This document shows positions 46,181 through 56,330 of a DNA stretch of 64,000 nt, piece by piece. The notes under the pieces are model-generated. The model saw only the letters and a list, made by a program, of their open reading frames with translations, was not told where the DNA came from and did not search any database. This DNA comes from Shinisaurus crocodilurus (Eukaryota; Chordata; Lepidosauria; Squamata; Shinisauridae): the NCBI GenBank assembly GCA_021292165.1, contig CM037878.1, positions 292,130,971 through 292,194,970 of the forward strand, in the 5' to 3' direction. Both the position numbers and the translations under genes were made by a program. Every line of letters starts with the position of its first letter. The first letter of the stretch is position 1.

Positions 46181-46579
46181 ATTGCATCCTTAGACTACCG
46201 GTATATAACCTTAGTATATACAACCCTTAACTGTATGACTTTTTTCTCTCAAACATGCATAGGATTGCACCCTAAGTATATATAGAGAAGCTTACTACTG
46301 TAATTTATTATTAGGAGATTTGCTTATGGCTCAGTTCTAAACCATCTCCATGGTGCAGCTCTCTCATGTCCATTTTTAATCAAATATTTTGCCCTCACAA
46401 GAACTCACCTTTGCAAAGTTTTAATTCCTTTCGCTGCAAGGCCTATATCTGCTTTCCTGGGAGTAAGCCCCATTGAAATCCATGGGACTTACTTCTGAGT
46501 AAATCTGTAGCTGGTTTTTTCGAGCCAAGCCCATGCAAAGTGACATACATGCAACACTTCCACATGTGTTGGTCTACAG

Positions 46580-46700
46580 CAGTGTTCTCCAACCTTGGGT
46601 CCCCAGATGTTTTTGGCCTACAACTCCCATCTACACTGGCTGGGGCATGCTGGGAGTTGTAGGCCAAAAACATCTGGGGACCCATGGTTGGAGGCCACTG
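46580..46700 (+). mobile_element. Palindromic hAT MITE (CAGTGTT type)
   Basis: 121 bp, exact 8-bp duplication GTCTACAG; one arm is shortened near the centre. Confidence 0.9.
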
Positions 46701-47062
46701 GTCTACAGCAACCAGCTGCCTCAGGTTGGGGAAGGCATGCTGGCTGAGCCAGTCTCATTCTGAAGGAAAGGCTGCAGTGAAGAAGGGAGATGTTTTCAAG
46801 AACTTCTCAGACTAATTTTTCAGAGCTAAGCATAAATCAGCCTTCCCCAACCTGGTGCTCTCTAGATGGGCATAGGATTGCACCCTATGCTCACTTTCCT
46901 AGGAGTAAGCCCCATTGAACTCAATGGGACTTACTTCTGAGCAGACATGTATAGGATTGAGGGTCTACAATTATCTAGCTGCACCACTGTATACATAACA
47001 AATGTTAACAAATACACATGTGAGCTGCAGACAAGAAGCTTCCCCTCAGAAATACTGACTGG

Positions 47063-47163
47063 TTTCAGACAGCACAATAACCCACACTCAAGGGTTGAGT
47101 GTGGGTTATTGAACTGTGGGTTGTGGTTGAAACATGGGTTACTGTGCTGTCTGAACCCAGCCG
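47063..47163. mobile_element. MITE with TTCAGACAGCAC ends
   Basis: GGTTTCAGACAGCACAATAA at the left and its complement CTGTGCTGTCTGAACCC at the right, with repeated TGGGTTAT units. A related copy is at 47270-47364. Confidence 0.6.
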
Positions 47164-47269
47164 AGATAAACCATGGTGAACAAGCCACAGTTCATAACCC
47201 AACAACAAACCATGAGTTCTCTTCATGGGTTGTTTGTGGTTAACAAGCCATGGCTTGTTAGCACAGCTG

Positions 47270-47364
47270 GATTCAGACAACACGATAACCCATGGTTCAA
47301 CGAACCTACACTTAACCCATATTCAACCCCTGAATGTGGGTTACCCTGTTGTCTGAACCCAGTC
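47270..47364. mobile_element. MITE with TTCAGACAACAC ends
   Basis: GATTCAGACAACACGATAAC on the left and GTTGTCTGAACCC on the right. Same family as 47063 and, more distantly, 35072-35150. Confidence 0.6.
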
Positions 47365-49059
47365 GTTAACTTCTACAGACTCTGCAGGGGGTGCTAAAGA
47401 AACCCTCGAAAAAGAAGACTATTAGGCAATCACAGTATCAAAATTTGCACACAAGTACAAAAAGGGACACTGAAGGAGGAGGGACAGGTTCCAGGAAATG
47501 GGTCTGTCCCTTGTAAACAGGGACATTTGGAGTGTGTGCAACTCCGATGTCCAGAATGGATCCCAAGACAGAACCCTACAGCCCCAGCTCAAAAATCCCA
47601 GGAATTCATGTGGTACCAGCTACAAGCCTCTTCAGCCGCAAGAAAAGAAAGCATCCCTGAATCAATGATCCAGTCCTCTGTTGCCATGGTGATCCCGGTC
47701 CCTGCAAAGCGAAGGGGCCATCTGGGCAGGAAGGATGCTACTGCAGGAGTGGGTGGGAGGCGGCCACTGGAGCTTGTGCAGAGGGCCTGAACTGAAGCTC
47801 CTCGTGCCATGCTCAGGTTGATAGGAAGCGTAAAGCATAAACACAAACATTGTTTGCAATTCGGATTTAAATCGCATTATATATTTTTACATTCCCTTCA
47901 TTCTCTTGTATACAGGTCTTGTATAGCTCTAAAGAGGGGGGGGGTTTGGATGGTTTTTAGACTGATGCTGTGGGTTTCAGTCTGGATTGTGTGCGTTTTA
48001 GAGGGAATCGTTTTATTGTGTATGCACGTAAGTCGTGGGCCCACCTGGCAGAAAGGCATGGTAAAGAATACATACGATAAACTGAATAAACATCTTCAGC
48101 CGTGGCATATGTGAAATCATAAAGAAAGTAATGTAAGGCTGAAATCCCAAATACACTAGCCTGGGAGTAAGCCCCATAGAATACAGTGGGACTTACTTCT
48201 GAGTAGACACAGGTTGTGTATTCTGGAACAGTGCAATCAGTGCAATGTTTACTCAGAAGTAAGTTATTCTCTAGCAACTGTATAGATAGGATTGCAACCT
48301 TACCGCACAGGCCTATGTGTGCTTACTCAGAAGTAAGTCCCAGTGAGTTCAATAGGGCCTATTCCCAGGTAAGTGGGGAATCAGGCTGTGTTTGGGGTCA
48401 GGACAACAATTTCTTGGGTTGGAGGGAACAGGCTTCTACAAAGACACACATACACCCCCATCATTCTTACCTTGGTTTTTAAAACACAAAACACAAAAAC
48501 TAGCTGGGCAGCAGGTAAGAATTGGACACGATTACTTTGAAGAGCAGCAAGTCAGGCTTCACTTACTACTAGAAATAGTGACTGGCTACCAAGCCCAGCG
48601 AAAAGTTCTGGCGTCTGGAGGACAGAGACATATTTCAGATTATGTAAAACTGTACCCACCCCAAGCCCTTGGGACAGGGCAGGATATAAATAAATAAGGC
48701 GGCAACCTTATGCACACTTACTACTTGGTGGTAACGGCTACTGAACTAGATGAGACTTACTTCTGAGTAAACATTCCTAGCACCTCCTGGGGAGAACCAG
48801 CATCCTAAATTCTGTTTGGAATACAGCCAACCTTTTAGGGCTTATTACTGGTACAAAGCAGATGGAAGACATACGGAGGGGCTCAAATTGCCTGGGGGGG
48901 GGGGCAAAGAGTGGAGGAGGGCTACTCACTGGGTGCCCTAGTGCTCCTGGGCTTCCTAGAGGCATCTAAATGGCCACCTTTGGGAACAGAACCAGTATTG
49001 GATGGATCCTTGGTCAGATCCAGCAGGATTCCCCACAGCTCATGTTCTTATCCTCCCCC
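47365..49059. other. Intergenic sequence, weak repeats only
   Basis: Several short blocks with AGTAAGTCCCA/GGAGTAAGCCCC motifs (48160-48375, also 46460 and 46900) look like remnants of one old repeat. No gene is seen. Confidence 0.4.
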
Positions 49060-49198
49060 TCCTTCTGGTTGCTTCGGCTCAGCCTTCCTGAACCCGGTGC
49101 CGTCGCCACCCCCATGTGTTGGACTGCAACTCCCATCATGCCCTGCAGATGTGTTGGACTGCAACTCCCATCATGCCCAGCCAGCGTGGCACCAGTTT
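49060..49198 (+). mobile_element. hAT-like MITE (CAGCCTTCC type), with internal duplication
   Basis: Two successive copies of GTGTTGGACTGCAACTCCC at about 49117 and 49150, then the GCCCAGCCAGCGTGGC arm. Its right end was split by the L1 insertion at 49215. Confidence 0.5.
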
Positions 49199-49214
49199 GG
49201 GGAAGGTTGTCTTA

Positions 49215-49766
49215 TTATTATTTTTTTTAATATTTTATTTATTTTTCAAAACAAATTATAACACAGAAAATATATTTAGCAAAATACAAAATTATCACAC
49301 AAATATAACATAATCAACATACAATAAATCATAAAGTGCTCCCCCCCCACCCTCCAAGGGACCAATTAATATACTTCTATCCTCTTGATCAAATAAAGTC
49401 TAAATTCCAAAAATATAACATATCCTGACAAGGCATGTTACCCTTCCCCTTTATTAATACATAGTCTAGTAACTGATTCCATATCTCCATAAAATTATTC
49501 TTCTTTAGCAATCCTTTTTTGCATTTGATACTACTAGTTAGTTTATCATTTAGGGCTATGTCCCAAACTTCCTTATGTCAGTCTGTTATTAGGAAAACAT
49601 GTTGTACTTTCCAATTTCTCGCTATCATTAGCCTGGCCGCAGTTAACAAGTTTACAATTAACTCCTTCGTATTTTGATCACAAATAAGCTTCTCAGTTAT
49701 TGATAACAATGCTAATTTTGGACAGACCTCTAAATTAGTACCAATAATTTTCGATATTTCTGTAAA
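49215..49766 (-). mobile_element. L1-type 3' end insertion
   Basis: 552 bp antisense AT-rich insert beginning with a T-rich tail, flanked by an exact 16-bp duplication GGGGAAGGTTGTCTTA (49199-49214, 49767-49782). This is typical target-primed L1 integration, 5' truncated. Confidence 0.85.
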
Positions 49767-50202
49767 GGGGAAGGTTGTCTTAGTCCTTCAGGGTCATGCA
49801 AGGTGACCTTGGTGGATTTCTAGCAGGCCAGGCTGCTCGGTCGCTTGGCACAGAGAGAGGGCACATATCCATGTCCTCCTTTTCCAGGATGCCTTTTGTC
49901 TGATCATGACTTATTTAACAGTGGCGCGCCATGCTCTGTGTGGCGCTCTCGGATTACGAGGCACGGATACCGTGGGGGCTCTGTATTTCCCTTCGTCTTT
50001 CCAGCCTCCGTGTCTCCCCACCCCACCCCCCGAACTCTGGTGCAATCTTAAAACCCAGGCCTTTAGAGAAGGGTGCCTCGGCTGAATGATCAACCCTGCT
50101 CGGATGATAAGATACAACCACGCAGGGAAGAAGGAAAGAAACTTGGCCCTGAATTAAATTTCTAATCTGACCTTGGGGTCAGAGAGGGGAGGAGTGGAGG
50201 AA

Positions 50203-50242
50203 GGTGTGTGTGTGTGTGTGTGTGTGTGCGTGCGCGCGCACG
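50203..50242. repeat. (GT)n/(GC)n microsatellite
   Basis: GT run passing into GCGCGCGCACGC, a potential Z-DNA tract. Confidence 0.92.
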
Positions 50243-50616
50243 CAAAGCCCAAACAAAAAGAGGAAAGGGAAGCAAGTCTGCAAAAGACAGTCCGCTACAG
50301 AGGTGATGGGGAACCACTTTGGGATGCTGCAGCTTCCCTCTGATTGGCTGTTGGTGATGTCATACCTGGACCACAGCATTCAGGCCCACTCTGCCTTCCT
50401 TGGTGACAAGCATAAAACGGAAGGCTTCGCTCCATCTCCCCGTGCAGAGGTCGTACAGCTGGATTATCCTACACGGGCCACTTCTGTAACCCCTCCTGGC
50501 TAAAATCTGCCCTTTCGCTCTCCCCAGACCCCACATGCTCAGGTTCCAGAACCGCTGCCAGGCAGAGCAGACGGAACTGAGCTAGATGGAGCAGAGTTCC
50601 GTACCTTCTGTCTCAG

Positions 50617-50722
50617 CCTCCCTCAAGCGGGTTCTTGGACTGCAACACCCATCATTCCCAGCCAGCATGGCCAACGCTCCAACACATCTGGAGCGAACCA
50701 GCTTGGGTAAGGCGGCTGCTCT
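50617..50722 (+). mobile_element. hAT-like MITE (CAGCCT type)
   Basis: CAGCCTCCCTCAAG to AAGGCGGCTG with GGACTGCAACACCCATC in the left arm. Confidence 0.5.
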
Positions 50723-50729
50723 ATGTGGC

Positions 50730-51000
50730 TGGATGGCTGGCCAGATGGGTGATTCAAAAATACAATAAATAAATAAATAAATTTCGATACCTCCCAAAAG
50801 CCAAAGCTCTCTGGGCAGCTCACAGCAGTTCATAGAATGCAATACAATAAAAAAAATAGTGCAAAAACAGCATACAAACAACAATTTTTTCCATATTACA
50901 GAATTTAAAAACCAATTTAGTAGCTAAACCAATTTTAGTACGGCTAGACCTGTTAAAAGCAGCTGATGTACATGCCTCATCAGGCCATTAAATACACTTC
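50730..51000 (-). mobile_element. LINE tail fragments
   Basis: GGCTGGATGGCTGGCCAGATG with (AAAT)n, then an antisense tail with CTCTGGGCAGCTCACAGCAG. Two different tails abut. Confidence 0.5.
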
Positions 51001-51002
51001 AT

Positions 51003-51172
51003 CATAGGATCATAGAGTTGGAAGGGGACTGCAAGGCCATCGAGTCCAACCCCCTGCTCAGTGCAGGAAACTAGAGGAGGGGCGGGGTCTCCCATCCAAG
51101 TAATAACCAGGCCTGACCCTGCTTAGCTTTCCACGCTCAGACAAGCTGAGCCAGCGTGAGCCACGGGCCTGT
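51003..51172 (-). mobile_element. 5S-headed SINE with CR1-like tail
   Basis: Inverted copy: ATCATAGAGTTGGAAGGGG tail first, then GGTCTCCCATCCAAGTAATA and CCTGCTTAGCTTTCCACG. Confidence 0.8.
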
Positions 51173-51390
51173 ATTATCCTTAAGTGCCATGAAATGTGGT
51201 TACATGCCTGGGAGAAAAGGGCAGTCTTAACATGGCGCAGAAAAGATGACAGAGTTGGTGCCAGGCAGGCTTCAGTGGGGAGATCATTCCATAAATGGGG
51301 GGGGGCTGCCACTGAGAAGGCCCTCTCTCTTGCTGCACAGAAGCCAAGCCTCCAGGTGCATCCCATATTGATTTTAAAGGATCTCAGGTA
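51173..51390 (-). mobile_element. L2-like LINE fragment
   Basis: Antisense frame reads [19 protein letters not shown] and SSFLRHVKTALFSQA, the C-terminus of the L2-like family. Confidence 0.75.
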
Positions 51391-51420
51391 GCAGGGCCAT
51401 CACAATCCCACACCCTTTCT

Positions 51421-51495
51421 TATTTATTTATTTATTTATTTATTTATTTGTCTGTCTGTCTGTCTATTTATTTATTTATTTACTTACTTACTTAC
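51421..51495. repeat. (TTTA)n and (TCTG)n microsatellite
   Basis: TTTA runs flank TCTGTCTGTCTGTC just upstream of the hAT element at 51564. Confidence 0.92.
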
Positions 51496-51825
51496 AGTAT
51501 TTTTACCCCTTCTTCAGCCAAAACAGGATCCCAGAGTGGCTTACAAAGATTAATATTAGACAGCAGAGGCGTAGCGTGGGGGGTGCAGGGGGGGCCGGCC
51601 GCACCGGGCGCAACATCTGGGGGGGCGCGCTCGCAGCTCTCTGCCCCTGCCTGGCTCACCCGTCCGCAGCACAAGCGCCGGCAGGTCCCCGGAGCGCCCC
51701 GCGCGGAGCCAGCGCAGGCAGGGAGCCCCGCCCCGCGGGGAGCGGCGGGCGCCGGCTGCCCAGGTCACGTGCACTTCCGAGAGCCAATCCCTGCGCGACC
51801 CGGGGTCTCCTTAAGCGGGCCGCCG

Positions 51826-51866
51826 GTTGCCATGGGGACGCTGGCCGGGACTGTCGCTATGGAGAC
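51826..51866. promoter_or_regulatory. Two RFX X-box-like sites
   Basis: GTTGCCATGGGGAC (51826-51839) and GTCGCTATGGAGAC (51853-51866) both fit the X-box pattern RYYNYY-AT-RRNRAC bound by RFX factors at promoters of ciliary genes. A CCAAT box (51784-51788) lies 38 bp upstream. They overlap the predicted start codons. Confidence 0.5.
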
Positions 51867-51970
51867 GCCGGCCGCGTCCTGCAGCGGGAGGCGCCGCGCG
51901 CTGCTGGCCGTGATCGGCAAGGTCGCGACGGAACCGGAGCGGGAGGCGGTGCGCCAGAGCCTCGAGCGCG
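51832..51970 (+). pseudogene. Captured first-exon fragment inside the hAT element
   Basis: An ATG in the context GTTGCCATGG opens 46 codons plus one base, then GTGAGCC, a good splice donor. The predicted peptide is MGTLAGTVAMETPAAS, then basic RRRALLAVIGKV, then EREAVRQSLERG. I do not recognise the parent gene. An in-frame second ATG (51859) follows the second X-box-like site. The arrangement of promoter motifs, ATG, coding segment and donor is what a captured promoter plus exon 1 would look like. Whether it is transcribed here is unknown. Confidence 0.5.
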
Positions 51971-53061
51971 GTGAGCCGGGTGAGCCGGCGGGCTACGCTG
52001 CCGCAGCAGCCCCAGCCCAGAGGGCCTCCTGCGCGGGGCTGCGGGCCGGGGAGGCAGGGCCTGGAGAGCGCCCCGCCCGCCCCTGCCGCGCCTTCGCCTT
52101 CCTGCGCAGCCTGGGCCGGGCCGGGCCCGGTCGGTGGCGCCGTTGCTCTGCTCTGCTCTGCTCGCTCCGCCGGCCGCTGGATCCGCCAAGGTCGCGAGTA
52201 GCCAGCTGGCAAAGGAGCGCCCGCGGTCCGGGCTGTGGGCGCGGCGGCGCTGGAGGGCACCACTTGCAGGGGCCGCAAGCAAGAGGCGGCTGCCCGCCGG
52301 CCGTAACGGCTCTTGGGTTAGGGGGCGCAATCCACGGGTTAGGGGGCGCAAATTACTTGCCTTGCCCCGGGTGCTGGCAACCCACGCTACGCCACTGTTA
52401 GACAGTCCCTGCCCTCAGACTTACAATCTAAAAGACATGACACAAAAGGAAAAGGGATTGGGAGGGAGGAGGAAGAAAGCAAAACTCAGGCGCCAGTTCT
52501 TAGTTCCAAGGTTCTTAAAGATGGGTTTGGGGTGTGTGTGTTTTTTCCTTTTTTCCCTGGCAGGGAAGAGCAAAACACCTCCCTGCAGCTGTTCCTTCTT
52601 TGGCGGATGTATGGGGTCAGGCTGGTCTCCCCCTTGCCATGAAGTTCTTTCCACTTATGTGGTGGTTTACTCCGTTGGTTGCATCTCCCTCAGTCAGTCA
52701 GTCAGTCAGTGAATAAGCACAGGAGCGTCCTCATACGGGCACATCAGTCCTTACTTCTCTGGGAGCTAGAGTTGCCCCCCCCCTTCTTTTGGCCCGGAAC
52801 CGCCAACGTACAGCAATGGATTAGTCAATGCTTTCCCCACCACATCATCTCCATGTCAGGGAAAGCTTTGCTGCGTTATTCTCTGTTGATGGGGCTTCTC
52901 CTCATCCCTACATGCTGAGATGGGGGCGGGGAGTCGTACAGTGTGTGTGCCTTACTGTGTGTACGTGTGTGTGTGTGTGTGGCAATCATAGAGGTACAGC
53001 TGCATTGCTGCAGCCTCTGACCTATCACCCATCATCCTTGGGGGGGCCCAAAGGTTGCCTG

Positions 53062-53846
53062 CAGGGATGGGGACTCGGACTCGAGGACTCGACTCGTGAG
53101 TCGGACTGAGTCCCCCCTCTGACTCGACTCGGACTCGAGTCCCAATATTTTTAATGGGACTCGAGACTCGACTCGGGACTCGAGACCAAGGACTCGTCAA
53201 CATCCCTGGGCTGTTGACGAGTCTTCTGGCTGTGCCAGAAGGAGCGCGATCACCGGTGAAGAGCGCATGGAAGCGAGGCGCGCCGCTGCTCGGCCACTAT
53301 GGACAGCTACCAGGAGCGCAGCCCCAACGATTTGTTGAGATTTATTTTGATTGATGTGTTGTTGTGGGGGGTTTGGGTTAGGGTCAGACATTTTGGGTTT
53401 GGCTGCCTCTGCCTGCCTGTCTGGGGTTCCCAGCCTCCTCTGCCTGCCTGGTCTCTTCTTGACCAGTTCAACAGTTGAATTGTCCAAGACAAAGGCCCCT
53501 GCCTGCCTGCTTTGGGGTTCCCTGCCTCCTCTGCCTGCCTGGTTATTTTGGGTTTGTCTGCCTGGTCTGTTCTTGCCAAAATCAGTTGCAGAGTTTTGAA
53601 ATAAAAAGGCACACTTGTGCCTAGAATTTATTTAAGCCACACATCTGAAGTAGCCTTATTTTGTTGGGGGGGGAAACCCCATTGATTTTAATAGGGACTC
53701 GTGGAGTCAGTTTTGGGAGTGACTCAGGACTCGTGACTCGTGAGTCACCATTTTGGACCAAGGACTCGGACTCGGACTCGAGACTCGGGTCCAAAGACTC
53801 GTGACTTGACTCGTGACTCGAGACCAAGGACTCTTCAACATCCCTG
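53062..53846 (-). mobile_element. hAT-like element with GAGTC-rich ends, copy 2
   Basis: 785 bp, opposite in orientation to the copy at 28119, flanks GTTGCCTG and GTTGCCTA (7 of 8). It shares the filler with copy 1 and has an extra GC-rich segment around 53205-53335. Confidence 0.85.
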
Positions 53847-54174
53847 GTTGCCTACCCTTGGCATAGGAGCAGGGCCAGAGAGAAAAAAACCATCATAGAA
53901 TGCTGCTGCTGAGTCAAACCACTGATTTATGGAGAGCAGCCATTCCCTACGGGTGGAACACCTGCGTTGCCTACAGAAGTCCCCAGACAACGAACGGGAT
54001 CAGGGAGAAGCTGATGGGGAAGGCCTTTGCTTGGGGAGCTGCTGCCAGTTGGAGCAGTAGGCGGTAGTTGGCTAGGTGGTCACGGTAACCCAGCATCCTT
54101 ACAAAGTACGCGTGTAATGTGGGTTGTGGCTAAGAAGTCGGGACTATCAGGCAGCTTCCTACGTCTATCTAGCT

Positions 54175-54309
54175 CAGTGTTTCTCAACCTTGGGTCCCCA
54201 GATGTTTTTGGCCTACAACTCCCAGCATGCCCCAGCCAGCTACGCTGGCTGGGGCATGCTGGGAGTTGTAGGCCAAAAACATCTGGGGACCCAAGGTTGA
54301 GAAACACTG
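54175..54309 (+). mobile_element. Palindromic hAT MITE, left member of a tandem pair
   Basis: 135 bp palindrome with CAGTGTTTCTCAACC ends and exact duplication ATCTAGCT (54167-54174, 54310-54317). Confidence 0.92.
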
Positions 54310-54317
54310 ATCTAGCT

Positions 54318-54453
54318 CAGGGCTCTCCAGCCTGGGGCCCCCAGATGTTGCTGGCCTACAGCTCCCAGCATACCCGGCCAGCATGGTGAATGGGAAGGGA
54401 TTCTGGGAGCTGTAGGCCAGCAACATCTGGGGACCCCAGGCTGGAGAGCCCTG
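54318..54453 (+). mobile_element. Palindromic hAT MITE (CAGGGC type), right member of a tandem pair
   Basis: 136 bp, ends CAGGGCTCTCCAGCC; it begins directly after the target duplication of the left element. Right flank AGCTAGCT (7 of 8 with ATCTAGCT). Confidence 0.9.
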
Positions 54454-54576
54454 AGCTAGCTAATTGTCTGCTCTGGCTGGCGGGTGCTCTACCTTGTGGT
54501 GAGACATGTGTTCAGAAGAAACACTACAGTAATACAGGCATGGGCATATACTGGAATGCCGAATTACACAAGGGGA

Positions 54577-54577
<1 letters not shown>

Positions 54578-54607
<30 letters not shown>

Positions 54608-54608
54608 G
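54578..54608. repeat. (GT)n microsatellite
   Basis: The run leads into GGCAATCATAGAGGTACAGC, also found after the (GT)n at 52965-52981. Confidence 0.93.
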
Positions 54609-54975
54609 CAATCATAGAGGTACAGCTGCATTGCTGGGCCTGAGCCCATCAAACGGTTAAATGAGGTTTCAAGCTTTCCCTGCCTCTTAATCTCGTTTCC
54701 CTGCCATTTGGCTAAGTGGCATCTAACAGGCTTTTGCAAGGAGGCTAATCCGGGGCGTAATTAACCACTGCCCATGTAAACTCAACGTATGAAAATGGGT
54801 GAATACATTTTAACGCAGAGGGGGTAACTGCTGGATTTGCGTGGGGTCGTGCACAGACTGGTGAATGACCGAGGCTGCCGCGGGCCAAAAAAGTTGGTTG
54901 AGGTTCCGGGGTGGGGGTGGGGGGTGGCAACAGAACGTCACCTCATATTCTGCTGGTGCTGGTTGGACTGCACAT

Positions 54976-55090
54976 AGGAGTCATAGGATCATAGAGTTGG
55001 AAGGGGCCTACAGGAGGGGTCTCCAAACCAAGTAATAACTAGGCCTGACCCTGCTTAGCTTTCCACGCTCAGACAAGCTGAGCCAATGTG
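54976..55090 (-). mobile_element. 5S-headed SINE, internally deleted
   Basis: Inverted copy with tail and head joined by a deletion (GGGGCCTACAGGAGGGGTC). Confidence 0.75.
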
Positions 55091-55400
55091 TCACAGTTCC
55101 CCAGGACTGCCCAGAATTCATGTTCCCGCAAATCTGAGAATCCCACATAGCATCTGTATGTTTTGTGGCACGAGGCAAAAAGCAGGGATTTCAACATGGA
55201 AGATGCTGATGGGGGAAGGGTTAGATTCCCCCCCCCAAAAAAAACCCCATCATGGTCTCGATCCGAATCAGGGCCATTTGCCATTTTGGAAAACTGGAGC
55301 TCTCCCATCCTCTAGTCTAAAGGGGCCATCAAATTACGCCTGCTCAAAATCAAAGTGACAAAGACATGGTGGATTTTTGACGTTGTTCTTATTTTCCCCC

Positions 55401-56019
55401 TGTCAAGGTTCCGCTACTGCAGAGACCCCTTGATCTGCCTTTGGGAGATCTCTGCCTCTTCCCAAAGCCTCTCTAGGTTATCAAGTCCTTTGCCTGCTTC
55501 TAGTAACGTGGGTGTAGGCTGTAGACGTGGTGAATAAGTCACTCCAAACTCCAGGGTAAACAACAACACTTTACTATTAATATTAGGGTCTTTACTTAAT
55601 AGAGTGGTTATAATTCAAAAGCAAGTATGATAAAATAAAACAAACAAACAAACAATCCAATGTTCTCTAGTATAACTTCAGACTACCTATTTCCTATGCA
55701 GCCCGTTTCTCTTTCGCTCTCTCTCTGCTTCTCTCTGCTGTTTCTGTGCTGCTGCTTCCAGCACTCTCCCAGCACACACTCTTAACTGCTAGCTGACCAC
55801 ACCCCACATACCGGTATATAGTCTTCCCAGGAATGGAAGGTTATAACCATGTGACCTTGCACAGGAGAACTGATTCTTAACTTCTATTGGGTAACTTAAA
55901 ACTCTCAAACTCCCCCTCCCATCCAAGTGTTTGGGCCTTCAGGCTTCACTACTCGAGGGAAGTGTTTGGGCCTTCAGGCTTCAACAAACTGAAGCCTGTG
56001 TAGGCCTCAATCCATCACA
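55401..56019 (-). mobile_element. Solo LTR, family A, copy 2
   Basis: 619 bp, the inverted counterpart of the LTR at 117-710: shared blocks include the duplicated GAAGCCTG segment, the AAACAAACAAAC run and the GGAACCTTGACA end. The flanks CCCCC and TCCCC form a 5-bp duplication with one mismatch. There are no internal genes. Confidence 0.87.
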
Positions 56020-56104
56020 TCCCCAACAAAGATCTGGAACATCAGGATGGCCGTGCTGGTGAGCCCTAGAATCTGGTGGAATCCCCACACATGAAAACGG
56101 CTCC

Positions 56105-56330
56105 ATTTCATTTTTTATTTATACTCCATTTGTTAATTCTTTTGTTAATACAATAAACCATACAATTAAGAATCCAACAATAAATATACTAATAGATCAT
56201 AAGTATATTCACCATCTACTCCCGTATTTCCTTCCCAAAATATTAAATTGCACCTAATACTGTGTACGGGTCTACAGCATTCCTGAACTCCAAATGATAT
56301 AAAAAGACTGATTTTTTTTTTCCAATTAAT
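56105..56330 (-). mobile_element. L1-type 3' fragment
   Basis: AT-rich antisense stretch resembling the 49215 insert (ATAATCAACA/AATACAATAAACCATAC-like motifs). Assignment by composition and short motifs. Confidence 0.45.

Larger units (their letters stand above)
51564..52397 (+). mobile_element. hAT element with captured CpG-rich gene start (Pack-hAT candidate)
   Basis: 834 bp, ends CAGAGGCGTAGCGTGGG and (inverted) CAGTGGCGTAGCGTGGG, 16 of 17 identical, flanked by an exact 8-bp duplication TTAGACAG (51556-51563, 52398-52405), diagnostic of hAT transposition. About 60-90 bp at each end look like transposon. The interior (about 51640-52310) is dense in CpG and has a CCAAT box, two X-box-like sites, an ATG in strong context and a GTGAGC donor. 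No transposase is encoded. Confidence 0.85.

Noticed and set aside
47640..47790. Possible first exon with an X-box-like GTTGCCATGGTGAT
   Set aside because: The second half does not fit RRNRAC, there is no CpG island and no clear donor in frame.
51448..52401. A 317-residue plus-strand open frame over the GC-rich region
   Set aside because: It reads through a (TTTA)n microsatellite, the transposon end and past a good splice donor. Only the part from 51832 to 51970 looks like coding exon.
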